Shown one piece after another: positions 6,318 through 13,406 of a stretch of 19,942 bases of DNA. Every line of letters starts with the position of its first letter. Positions within the stretch are counted from its first letter, which is position 1. This DNA is from CAYSPU01 sp964432995 (GTDB taxonomy: Bacteria > Verrucomicrobiota > Verrucomicrobiia > Limisphaerales > JAHDYP01), in the NCBI GenBank assembly GCA_964432995.1, contig CAYSPU010000094.1:1-19942 (forward strand). The letters run 5' to 3'. The notes beneath the pieces are model-generated. The model did no database searches. It was given only the letters and a program-made list of their open reading frames with translations, and had not been told where the DNA came from. Both the position numbers and the translations under genes were made by a program.

Positions 6318-8741
6318 ATGATGACGCGACTCCTTCCCAGCGTGTTCCTCTGCAGTCTGACCTGTGCTCACTCTGTCTTCGCCCAGGAAGCGCCACCGGT
6401 CATCGACGCGTTCCGCTACGCCGATGACGCCGCGGCGCGCGCCGCCTGGCAGCCGATGGCCGGCACGGCACCGGTCGCCCTCGGCCGCGCGGAGGGCGCC
6501 AGCGCGCTCCGGTTCCCCTGCAACTTCGCCGGCACCGACATCGAGCGCGCCTCGTGGGATCGCCAGGTCAAGCTCGACCTTGACCTCTGCCGCGGGGTGC
6601 AGTTCGAGTTCCACTGTCAGGACGCCTCGCCCGTGTCGTACTTCAGCATCTACTTCCAAAGCGGCGCCGGGTGGTACGCCTCGAGTTTCTATCCGGAGTC
6701 AACCGGTTGGAACCGCGTCACCATCGATAAGACCGCCATGAACCTGGAAGGCCGGCCCGCCGGCTGGGGCGCCATCCAGACCATCCGCATCTCGGCGTGG
6801 CGCGGAGCCGACACCGACACCGAGTTCCACCTGAGCGATCTTCGCCAGGTGGGCGTGCTGGGGACGGACACGCTCGTGGCGCTGGTGCGCGGTGATTCCG
6901 CCGCCCGGACGCGCCCGGAGGAAGTGGAGAGCGTGCAACGGTATTGCGCGGCCACGGCAAGGCGTTTCGATGAGGCGGGGATCGGCTGCGCCACGCTCAG
7001 CGATGTTCAACTCGCCCACGAAACGCTTCGCCGCGCGCGGTTGGTGGTCTTGCCCCACAACCCCACGATGCCGGACGAGTCCGTCGACGCGCTGGTGCGC
7101 TATCTCGAGTCCGGTGGGCGGTTGCTGGCCTTCTTCGGCATGCCGGCCCGGCTGCGCCCCGCCGCGAAAATCGATGCCGGCTCCTTCGCGCGCCCCGCGC
7201 AACCCGGCGGATTCGCCGCCCTGCGGTTCGTGGGTGGCGCCATCCCCGGAGCCCCGGACGTGGTGCGGCAAGCCTCGTGGAACATTCTCGAACCCAAACC
7301 GGTGCCGGGCGCCAGCACCGTGGTGGCTCATTGGGTGGACCCCCAAGGCCACCCCACCGGACACGCCGCCGCCGTGGCTTCCACCAACGCGATCGAAGTC
7401 TCCCATGTGCTCCTCGGCACGGACGCGCCCAAACAACGCCAGATGCTCCTGGCCATGGCCGGCTATCTGGTCCCCGAAATCTGGCAGCGCACGGCCGACG
7501 CGGCTATCGAGCGCGTCGGGCGGATCGCGGGCTGCCGGAGTTACCCGGAGGCGGCCACCCGCATCGTGCGCACCGGCGGCGCGGATCCGCGGGTATTGGA
7601 GCGACTCGAAACGACGCGTCGTCTGCGCGATCAGGCCGTCGCCTTCCGCCGCGCCGGCCGCTACCCCGAGGCCTGCGCTCACGCCACCCAGGCCGCCGAC
7701 CGCCTGCTCGAGGCCTTTGCCGCCGCCCAACGCCCGCTCGCCGGGGAGTTCCGCGCCTTCTGGTGTCACAGCGCGTTCGGCGTCGAAGGCATGGACTGGG
7801 ACGCAGCCATCCGGCGCCTGACCGAGAACGGCTTCACCGCCATTCTGCCGAATCTCCTCTGGGGAGGCGTGGCCTACTACCCGAGCACCGTTCTCCCCGT
7901 CGCTCCCCAGGTTGCCGATCGCGGAGACCAACTCGACCTCTGCCTGAGCGCCTGCCGCAAGCGAGGCCTGCAGATTCACGTCTGGAAAGTGAACTGGAAC
8001 CTCGGCGCCGCCCCGAAGGAGTTCGTCGAACAGATGCGCCGGGCCGGACGTCTCCAGGCCGACGCGCGCGGCACCGAGGAGCGCTGGCTCTGTCCGTCCC
8101 ATCCGGAGAACCAGAAGCTCGAAATCGATTCCATGGTCGAGATCGCGCGGCGCTATCCGGTCGATGGCCTCCACTTCGACTACATCCGCTACCCGGATGC
8201 CGACCACTGTTTCTGTGCCGGCTGCCGGGAGCGCTTCGCCCAGACCCTGGCCCAGCCCCTGGCACACTGGCCGCAGGATGTTCAGAGGAACGGTCCCCAC
8301 CATGCCGCATGGCTGGATTGGCGGCGCGCGCACATCACGGCGGTCGTTCAGGCCGTCAGTCAGCAGGCCCGAGCCGCGCGCCCGGGCATCCGCATTTCGG
8401 CCGCCGTCTTCCGCAACTGGCCGGCCGACCGCGATAGCATCGGCCAGGACTGGAAACTCTGGTGCGACCGCGGCTACCTGGATTTCGTCTGCCCGATGGA
8501 CTACACGGCGAGCGACACCCAGTTCGAGAACTCCGTCAGGCGCCAGACCGTCTGGGCCGGGCGCGTGCCGTGTTATCCGGGTATCGGCGCCTGGGAATTG
8601 ACCCCGGACCGGGTGATCGGCCAGATCGAGATCACGCGCCGGCTGGGCACGAAGGGATTCACGATCTTCAACTACGACGCCCGGGCCGCCCGCGACCTCG
8701 TGCCCCTGCTCGGGCAAGGGATCACGCAAACGCGGTGGTAG
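6318..8741 (+). CDS. Exported GHL10 (DUF187-type) hydrolase with N-terminal binding and amidotransferase-like domains
   Basis: Started at ATG 6318 (or 6321) the product is 807 residues and begins with a signal peptide (MMTRLLPSVFLCSLTCAHSVFA, then QEAPP). The frame is open far upstream, but that part overlaps the GH36 gene and lacks a signal peptide. Residues about 25-178 look like a beta-sandwich carbohydrate-binding domain. Residues about 183-400 look like a Rossmann/GATase-like domain (ARLVVLPHNPTMPDESVDAL), similar to those in many glycosidases. A helical TPR-like stretch links to the GHL10 barrel from about 473 (GEFRAFWCHSAFG). GLHFDYIRYPD (D621) is the classic GHL10/YngK motif, followed by CFCAGC. 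The family is a barrel hydrolase group whose substrates are poorly known. Its place after GH36 suggests a role in glycan breakdown. Confidence 0.85.
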   Translation: MMTRLLPSVFLCSLTCAHSVFAQEAPPVIDAFRYADDAAARAAWQPMAGTAPVALGRAEGASALRFPCNFAGTDIERASWDRQVKLDLDLCRGVQFEFHCQDASPVSYFSIYFQSGAGWYASSFYPESTGWNRVTIDKTAMNLEGRPAGWGAIQTIRISAWRGADTDTEFHLSDLRQVGVLGTDTLVALVRGDSAARTRPEEVESVQRYCAATARRFDEAGIGCATLSDVQLAHETLRRARLVVLPHNPTMPDESVDALVRYLESGGRLLAFFGMPARLRPAAKIDAGSFARPAQPGGFAALRFVGGAIPGAPDVVRQASWNILEPKPVPGASTVVAHWVDPQGHPTGHAAAVASTNAIEVSHVLLGTDAPKQRQMLLAMAGYLVPEIWQRTADAAIERVGRIAGCRSYPEAATRIVRTGGADPRVLERLETTRRLRDQAVAFRRAGRYPEACAHATQAADRLLEAFAAAQRPLAGEFRAFWCHSAFGVEGMDWDAAIRRLTENGFTAILPNLLWGGVAYYPSTVLPVAPQVADRGDQLDLCLSACRKRGLQIHVWKVNWNLGAAPKEFVEQMRRAGRLQADARGTEERWLCPSHPENQKLEIDSMVEIARRYPVDGLHFDYIRYPDADHCFCAGCRERFAQTLAQPLAHWPQDVQRNGPHHAAWLDWRRAHITAVVQAVSQQARAARPGIRISAAVFRNWPADRDSIGQDWKLWCDRGYLDFVCPMDYTASDTQFENSVRRQTVWAGRVPCYPGIGAWELTPDRVIGQIEITRRLGTKGFTIFNYDARAARDLVPLLGQGITQTRW

Positions 8742-8758
8742 CAGAGGGGAGCGCGAAG

Positions 8759-8787
8759 AGAGGAGAGGGACCGCTTTCTCCTCTTTT
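8759..8787 (+). terminator. Possible weak intrinsic terminator after the GHL10 gene
   Basis: A perfect 8-bp stem AGAGGAGA (8759-8766)/TCTCCTCT (8777-8784) with a 10-nt loop is followed by TTTCTC. It starts 17 bp after the GHL10 stop. The stem is only moderately GC-rich and the T-run is short, so termination would be weak. Confidence 0.35.
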
Positions 8788-8790
8788 CTC

Positions 8791-8831
8791 TCCGCCTCCA
8801 TCCGCGTCCATCCGCGAAATCCGCGGTCAAA
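8791..8831 (-). repeat. Period-10 repeat, CATCCGCGTC type
   Basis: TCCGCCTCCA, TCCGCGTCCA and TCCGCGAAAT form a 10-bp period that ends in CCGCGGTCAAA. That last 11-mer recurs exactly at 13354-13364. The array is the reverse-complement relative of 6163-6190. The remainder of the gap, 8832-8947, shows nothing I recognise. Confidence 0.7.
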
Positions 8832-8947
8832 TACCCAATCCGTGGAACTCACCCGGTTCCCCCTCCGCGGTCCGACGGTGAACAACGTGTGAACAGGTGC
8901 CAACAACTCCGCTTTGACGCCCCCCGCCGCGCCCCGATGATCCCCGA

Positions 8948-11722
8948 ATGGCCGCCGCAAAGACCGCCCCCGACATCCGGGTCCCGTCCGCTCACGACTG
9001 GAGGACGACCGACCTCGACGAAATCAACAAGCGCCGCTTGCGCGCCCAGCAGGAGGCCTTCGGAATCGCCAATGCCGATTCGCGACATCCCGTCTTCTCG
9101 AACTTCCGAGTGCAGTCCAGGAGCGGGCTGACCTACTCGGTCGAGATCCGCGATGTGCGCCAGCGCCAGTTCGCCTGCGACTGCGTTGATTTCCGGATCA
9201 ACGGACTCGGCACCTGCAAACACGTCGAGGCCGTGCTGCTCCATCTGCAGACCCGGTTCCGGCGCCTGTTCGCCGCCGCCGCCAAAGGCGGATCGACGCG
9301 GATCGAAGTCGTGGTCGACCCGGTCGCCGACACCCTTCGGGTGCTGGACGGAGGCGGTCCACTACCGAGAGCCTTGCGGAAGTGGTTCGATGCCGATGGC
9401 CGCCTGACGAACGGATCGCCGGAAGCCGCGGTGACGGCCCTCGAGCAGCTTCGGGCCGGGGACTTCCCGCAGATCCGCCTCTCGCAGGAGATCGCTCCCT
9501 GGCTCGAGAACCGCGACCACGCCGCCGAGCGCAAGCGACTGCGGCGCGAATACGAACTGAAAGTCCAGAGCGGCGAATGGCCCGCGCAGGAGACCACCGT
9601 TCCGCTCTTTCCGTATCAGCGTGAGGGGATGCTGCACCTGGCGTTTGCCGAGCGGGCCCTGCTCGCCGACGAAATGGGCCTGGGCAAGACGATCCAGGCC
9701 ATCGCCGCCTGCGCGCTGCTCGAGCGGCTCGGTCAGGCCCGGCGCGCCCTCGTCGTCACGCCCGCCTCGCTCAAGACCGAGTGGGAGGAGCAGATCCGCA
9801 AGTTCACCACCCTGCCGTACCAGCTCGTGTTCGGCGGGCCTCCCCAGCGCCTGCGCGCCTACGCCAATCCCCCGTTCTTCACCATCGTCAACTACGAGCA
9901 GATGGTGATCGACGCCCTCGACGTCAACGCCCGCCTCCGCCCGGACATTGTGGTGCTCGACGAGGCCCAGCGGATCAAGAACTGGAGTACCAAGACCGCC
10001 CAGGCCGTCAAACGCCTCCGGAGCCGCTACGCCTTCGTCCTGACCGGCACCCCCATCGAGAACCGGATCGACGAGTTGCACTCGCTGATGGATTTCCTCA
10101 ACCCGACGGTCCTCGGCCCGCTCTTCCGGTTCAACCGGGATTTCTACGAGTTGGACGACCGCGGCCGGCCTATCGGCTATCGCAACCTCGACCAACTCCA
10201 CCACCGCATCCGGCCGCACATGCTCCGGCGCCGCAAGGCCGACGTCGAAACCGAATTGCCCGAACGCACCGACCGGAACCACTTCGTGCCCCTCAGCGAC
10301 GCTCAGAAACAGCACTACGCGGCGCACGAACAGCAGGTCATGTGGTTGGTGAACGTCGCCCTGCGCCGGCCGCTCACCCAGCAGCAGCAGGACAAGCTCC
10401 AGCGCGAGCTCGCCATGATGCGCATGATCTGCGACTCCAACTACATCCTCGACCCCGACGACCGGGGTTGCCCCAAGCTGGCCGAACTCGAGAAGATCCT
10501 GGAGGACTGCCGCGAGAACGACGCCAAGGTCATCGTCTTCTCCGAGTGGGAACGCATGCTGGAACTGGCGCGGGATCTCTGCGACCGCCGGGGCCACGGT
10601 TATGCCTGGCACACCGGCAGCGTCCCCCAGAAACGCCGCCGCGCCGAAATCAACGCCTTCAAAACCGACCCCGCCTGCCGCGTCTTCCTCAGCACCGACT
10701 CGGGCGCCACCGGCCTCAACCTCCAGAACGCCAGCGTCGTCATCAACTGCGACCTCCCCTGGAACCCCGCCAAACTCGAGCAACGCATCGCCCGCGCCTG
10801 GCGCAAGCACCAGACCAAGGCGGTGACGGTCGTCAACCTCATCTCCGAGAACTCGATCGAACATCGGATGCTGGACACGCTGGCCACCAAGACGACCGTC
10901 GCCGCGAGCGTTCTCGATGAAGCCGGCAAGGTGAAGGAAATCAAACTCCGGACCGGCCGCGCAGCCTTTGTCGAGCGTCTCCAGCAGTTGGTGACGCCAG
11001 GCGCAGAGGGCAGAGGTCAGCGGTCAGAAGTCAGAAGTCAGAAGTCAGAAGTCGGAGGTCAGAAACCGGCGCTGCCGGCCGACCGCGCCCTGGCCTTCGC
11101 CCAGCTCGCCCGCGAGAAGATCAACGGCGCCCTGGTCCGCTGCGAGGAACGCTACCCGCAAGCCGGTCCGCATTCCGTGCTGGTGGTCATCGTCGAACGC
11201 GACGCCAACCAATGGCGCGAGCGGCTCGCCGGACTACACCAGGAGTTGTTCGGCCCCGGTCAGACCGATCCGCTGGCCCCAACCCAGCTCGAGGTCATCG
11301 ATCGCGCCACTGACGAGGCCCTCGAACGCCTCATCGCTGCCGGCCTGATCAGCCGCACCACGCGCGCCGCGCGCCCACTTTCTCCGGAGACGGAGGCCGC
11401 GTCGCCGACGCCGCTCTCGGCCGAGGAACTGGCGCGCGCAAAGGCCGAGCGCGATCAAGCCGGCCGCAAGCTCAAGATGGCGCGGTTGCTGGCCGACGGC
11501 GGGCTCGAGGAAGAGGCCCGCGCCGCCTTGCTGGCCGCGATCCTGCCGCTCGCCCGGGCGCTCGCCATCGAAAGCCGCCTGCCCGGGCCGGCCTCCGCGG
11601 ACGACGCCCTGTTACCGCCGCTCTCCCACCAGTGGAAAGAGGCGGCGCCGCTCCTCCGCAACTTGGTGGCGAATCCGAACGAACCGCTGTCACCCGGCCT
11701 TGAGGCCCTGGCGACGCTGTGA
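8948..11722 (+). CDS. SWIM zinc-finger SNF2-family helicase-like ATPase
   Basis: The product is 924 residues from ATG 8948; no clear Shine-Dalgarno precedes it. Residues 77-92 form a SWIM zinc finger (C77, C79, C90, H92; CxC-x10-CxH), typical of a nucleic-acid or protein binding module in front of bacterial SNF2 proteins. The ATPase core follows: Walker A DEMGLGKT (241-248), a DEAQ box (338-341), LTGTPIENR, then the C-terminal helicase lobe with STDSGATGLNLQ and an unusual motif VI, RIARAWRKHQ. Such proteins translocate on duplex DNA and remodel protein-DNA or RNA polymerase complexes. Residues about 690-706 are encoded by a period-7 DNA repeat (RSEVRSQKSEVGGQ), which forms a linker. The C-terminal ~215 residues match nothing I know. 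It is followed by two small zinc- or plasmid-type genes. Confidence 0.9.
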   Translation: MAAAKTAPDIRVPSAHDWRTTDLDEINKRRLRAQQEAFGIANADSRHPVFSNFRVQSRSGLTYSVEIRDVRQRQFACDCVDFRINGLGTCKHVEAVLLHLQTRFRRLFAAAAKGGSTRIEVVVDPVADTLRVLDGGGPLPRALRKWFDADGRLTNGSPEAAVTALEQLRAGDFPQIRLSQEIAPWLENRDHAAERKRLRREYELKVQSGEWPAQETTVPLFPYQREGMLHLAFAERALLADEMGLGKTIQAIAACALLERLGQARRALVVTPASLKTEWEEQIRKFTTLPYQLVFGGPPQRLRAYANPPFFTIVNYEQMVIDALDVNARLRPDIVVLDEAQRIKNWSTKTAQAVKRLRSRYAFVLTGTPIENRIDELHSLMDFLNPTVLGPLFRFNRDFYELDDRGRPIGYRNLDQLHHRIRPHMLRRRKADVETELPERTDRNHFVPLSDAQKQHYAAHEQQVMWLVNVALRRPLTQQQQDKLQRELAMMRMICDSNYILDPDDRGCPKLAELEKILEDCRENDAKVIVFSEWERMLELARDLCDRRGHGYAWHTGSVPQKRRRAEINAFKTDPACRVFLSTDSGATGLNLQNASVVINCDLPWNPAKLEQRIARAWRKHQTKAVTVVNLISENSIEHRMLDTLATKTTVAASVLDEAGKVKEIKLRTGRAAFVERLQQLVTPGAEGRGQRSEVRSQKSEVGGQKPALPADRALAFAQLAREKINGALVRCEERYPQAGPHSVLVVIVERDANQWRERLAGLHQELFGPGQTDPLAPTQLEVIDRATDEALERLIAAGLISRTTRAARPLSPETEAASPTPLSAEELARAKAERDQAGRKLKMARLLADGGLEEEARAALLAAILPLARALAIESRLPGPASADDALLPPLSHQWKEAAPLLRNLVANPNEPLSPGLEALATL
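11014..11062 (+). repeat. In-frame period-7 repeat inside the SNF2 gene
   Basis: Seven heptamers follow without interruption: AGGTCAG, CGGTCAG, three AAGTCAG, AAGTCGG, AGGTCAG. Because 7 is not a multiple of 3, three units make one 7-residue protein repeat (RSEVRSQ, KSEVGGQ). The heptamer contains no stop in any forward frame, while its complement does (TGA). It sits between the helicase core and the C-terminal region. Confidence 0.9.
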
Positions 11723-11816
11723 GGTGTGTCCGTGCTTCTGCATGAACCGCCAGCAGCAGGCAGGGGCGCGCGGCCTCGCGCGTCCGCCAGCGGCATGCAG
11801 AGGTGTACGCTCTTGC

Positions 11817-11858
11817 GGACGCCCGAGCCGGGCGTCCCTACCTTTTGCGGGTTCGAGG
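11817..11858 (+). repeat. Dispersed GC-rich hairpin element, copy C
   Basis: A perfect 9-bp stem GGACGCCCG/CGGGCGTCC (11817-11825 and 11829-11837) with loop AGC is followed by CTACCTTTTGCGGGTTCG. It lies between the SNF2 stop and the pRiA4b-like start (gap 11723-11876). A second hairpin, CGCGCG-GCCT-CGCGCG, lies just upstream (11767-11782). The stem followed by a short T-run could attenuate transcription, so the downstream pair may have its own promoter. Confidence 0.65.
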
Positions 11859-11876
11859 GCTGAGTATCCAACTCCA

Positions 11877-12650
11877 ATGAACAAGAACGACGCCGAACCA
11901 GACGACGCCCCGTCTCCCGACCCGGAGCCGCCGCTCCGCATCTATCGCCTGAAGGTCACCATAGACTCCCTTGCACCGCCCATCTGGCGCTGCCTCGAAT
12001 TCCCTGGAGATCTCCCTGTCGATTTCCTGGACCACGCAATTCGAACCGCATTCGGTTGGACCGGGGACCATGGGTCCGAGTTCGTGATCAAGGGACGGCG
12101 CTACGGCACTCCCACCAATTGGCTCCTCGACCGAGATGCACTCTTCCTGGTCGAAGAACGCCGCATCCGACGAGAACACCTCTCCCGGAAAGAAGAACGA
12201 GAGAGACTGAAGGCGCTCAGCGTCGAGGTCTACGGCTACAGCGTCTTTGACGAGGACGCTCCCGAAGTCGGAGAGCAGGACGAGGAGGAAGAGATCCCGC
12301 TCCTCTGCGAACTCGTACGGCGCGTGCGGACGAAGTGCCGCTACCGCTTTGACTTTGGCGATGACTGGCGGCTGACCGTCGAGGTGGAGCGAATCGATCC
12401 GGCAGAGCCCGGCGTCGAGTATCCCCGCTGTATCGATGGCGCCCGGGCAGATCCCGTTGAGGACTGCGGCGGTGTTTGGGCTCACGCCGAGTTCATCGCC
12501 GCCGCCAAGGACCCCCATCACGGATGCCGTGAGCGACTCCTCGAGTGGATGGGCCCCAAATGGGACCCTGAACACTTCTCCGTCGACGAGGTGAACCGCC
12601 GGCTGCGAAAGGCTATTCCCCCTCCGAAAGGGACAGCGACTGAGACGTGA
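11877..12650 (+). CDS. pRiA4b ORF-3 family protein
   Basis: I started it at ATG 11877, giving 257 residues; the frame is open further upstream but that part runs through the repeat element. The opening YRLKVTIDSLAPPIWRCLEF is the start of the plasmid pRiA4b ORF-3 domain. The rest follows the family: a variable charged middle (about 75-140), then FDFGDDWRLTVEVE (GDDW at 161-164), YPRCIDGARADPVEDCGGVW (DCGG near 196-199), and a C-terminal helix ending VNEVNRRL-like. The family is found on plasmids, in IS1096-type passengers and in chromosomes; its biochemical role is unknown. It is often fused to SEC-C zinc motifs, and here a SEC-C protein is the next gene, 30 bp on. Confidence 0.88.
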   Translation: MNKNDAEPDDAPSPDPEPPLRIYRLKVTIDSLAPPIWRCLEFPGDLPVDFLDHAIRTAFGWTGDHGSEFVIKGRRYGTPTNWLLDRDALFLVEERRIRREHLSRKEERERLKALSVEVYGYSVFDEDAPEVGEQDEEEEIPLLCELVRRVRTKCRYRFDFGDDWRLTVEVERIDPAEPGVEYPRCIDGARADPVEDCGGVWAHAEFIAAAKDPHHGCRERLLEWMGPKWDPEHFSVDEVNRRLRKAIPPPKGTATET

Positions 12651-12680
12651 CGCTCGGCGCCCCTTTCCCCGCCCACGCCC

Positions 12681-13298
12681 ATGGGCCACTTCTGCCACAT
12701 CTGCGGGCGCGTCCGCGCCAACGAGAGGTTCTCCGGACGCGGTCATCGCCAGCACATCTGCAAAGACTGTCAGCGCCGGCCGCGCGCGGAGCGCGACCGG
12801 ATTGAGTGCCTCGTCGAACTCGACGGCTTCCTCCGGCAATCCAGCATCTCGGGGAAGAACCAACAGCGCCTCCGTGTCCTGGGTGAGCACTCCGATGCGG
12901 AGGTTCGGTTGTTGGCGCAGCTGATCCTCGAGATCGCCCGTGCGCACCCTCGGCGGCGCCGGCGTGTCCAGACCATCGCCCGGCGTCATTGGCCGCTGTT
13001 CGTCCGGATGGCCACCACGCTCAGCGAAGAGTGGTGGGACGACTTTTTCGTGGACCACATGGGCGACGCCGGCATCGACTGGTTGCGGGATCGTTACGAG
13101 GCAGCCAGGCTCGAGCCCCACGGCCGGAAGCCGTGCTGGTGCGGCAGCGGCCTTCCCTACTGGGCTTGCTGCGCCGGACGGGACGAGGCCGCCGCCGAGG
13201 CGCTCCGAGAGCAAAGGCGCGACGCGGTGCGGAGCGGGATCATCCCGCCCACCGACGAAGACCCCTGGGACGCGAGTGACCTGCCGATCCCGTGGTAG
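12681..13298 (+). CDS. Zinc-ribbon and SEC-C motif protein
   Basis: The product is 205 residues from ATG 12681, 30 bp after the pRiA4b-like stop, so the two are probably co-transcribed. An N-terminal zinc ribbon uses C5, C8, C27 and C30 (CHIC...CKDC). The middle is helical and arginine-rich. Near the C-terminus KPCWCGSGLPYWACC (C152, C154, C163, C164) is a SEC-C motif, the CxC-x8-C[CH] zinc site also found at the end of SecA. The family has no single known function; the SEC-C module binds zinc and partner proteins. Together with the previous gene it looks like a split version of pRiA4b ORF-3/SEC-C fusions, which is an inference. Confidence 0.75.
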   Translation: MGHFCHICGRVRANERFSGRGHRQHICKDCQRRPRAERDRIECLVELDGFLRQSSISGKNQQRLRVLGEHSDAEVRLLAQLILEIARAHPRRRRRVQTIARRHWPLFVRMATTLSEEWWDDFFVDHMGDAGIDWLRDRYEAARLEPHGRKPCWCGSGLPYWACCAGRDEAAAEALREQRRDAVRSGIIPPTDEDPWDASDLPIPW

Positions 13299-13350
13299 AC
13301 CAAGGATGAACCCGGGTACCACGGAGACAGCTCACTGTACTTGATATGGA

Positions 13351-13406
13351 AGACCGCGGTCAAAGGCCAGACACGTGGAGCCTGGCCGGCCTGCGATCCG
13401 CGGTCT
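13351..13406. terminator. Nested hairpin between convergent genes
   Basis: AGACCGCGG (13351-13359) pairs with CCGCGGTCT (13398-13406), and GGCCAG/CTGGCC (13365-13370 and 13381-13386 region) forms an inner stem. The outer right arm reaches into the stop codon of the - strand gene. It lies between two converging genes, so a bidirectional 3' structure is plausible, but there is no T-run on either side. Confidence 0.4.

Noticed and set aside
11014..11062. CRISPR-like array
   Set aside because: The units are 7 bp, directly joined, with no spacers. The same reasoning excludes 14809-14900 and 179-199.
8948..13298. A known defence system such as DISARM or a restriction-modification locus
   Set aside because: No methyltransferase, nuclease, phospholipase-type or other defining partner gene is present, so no named system can be claimed.
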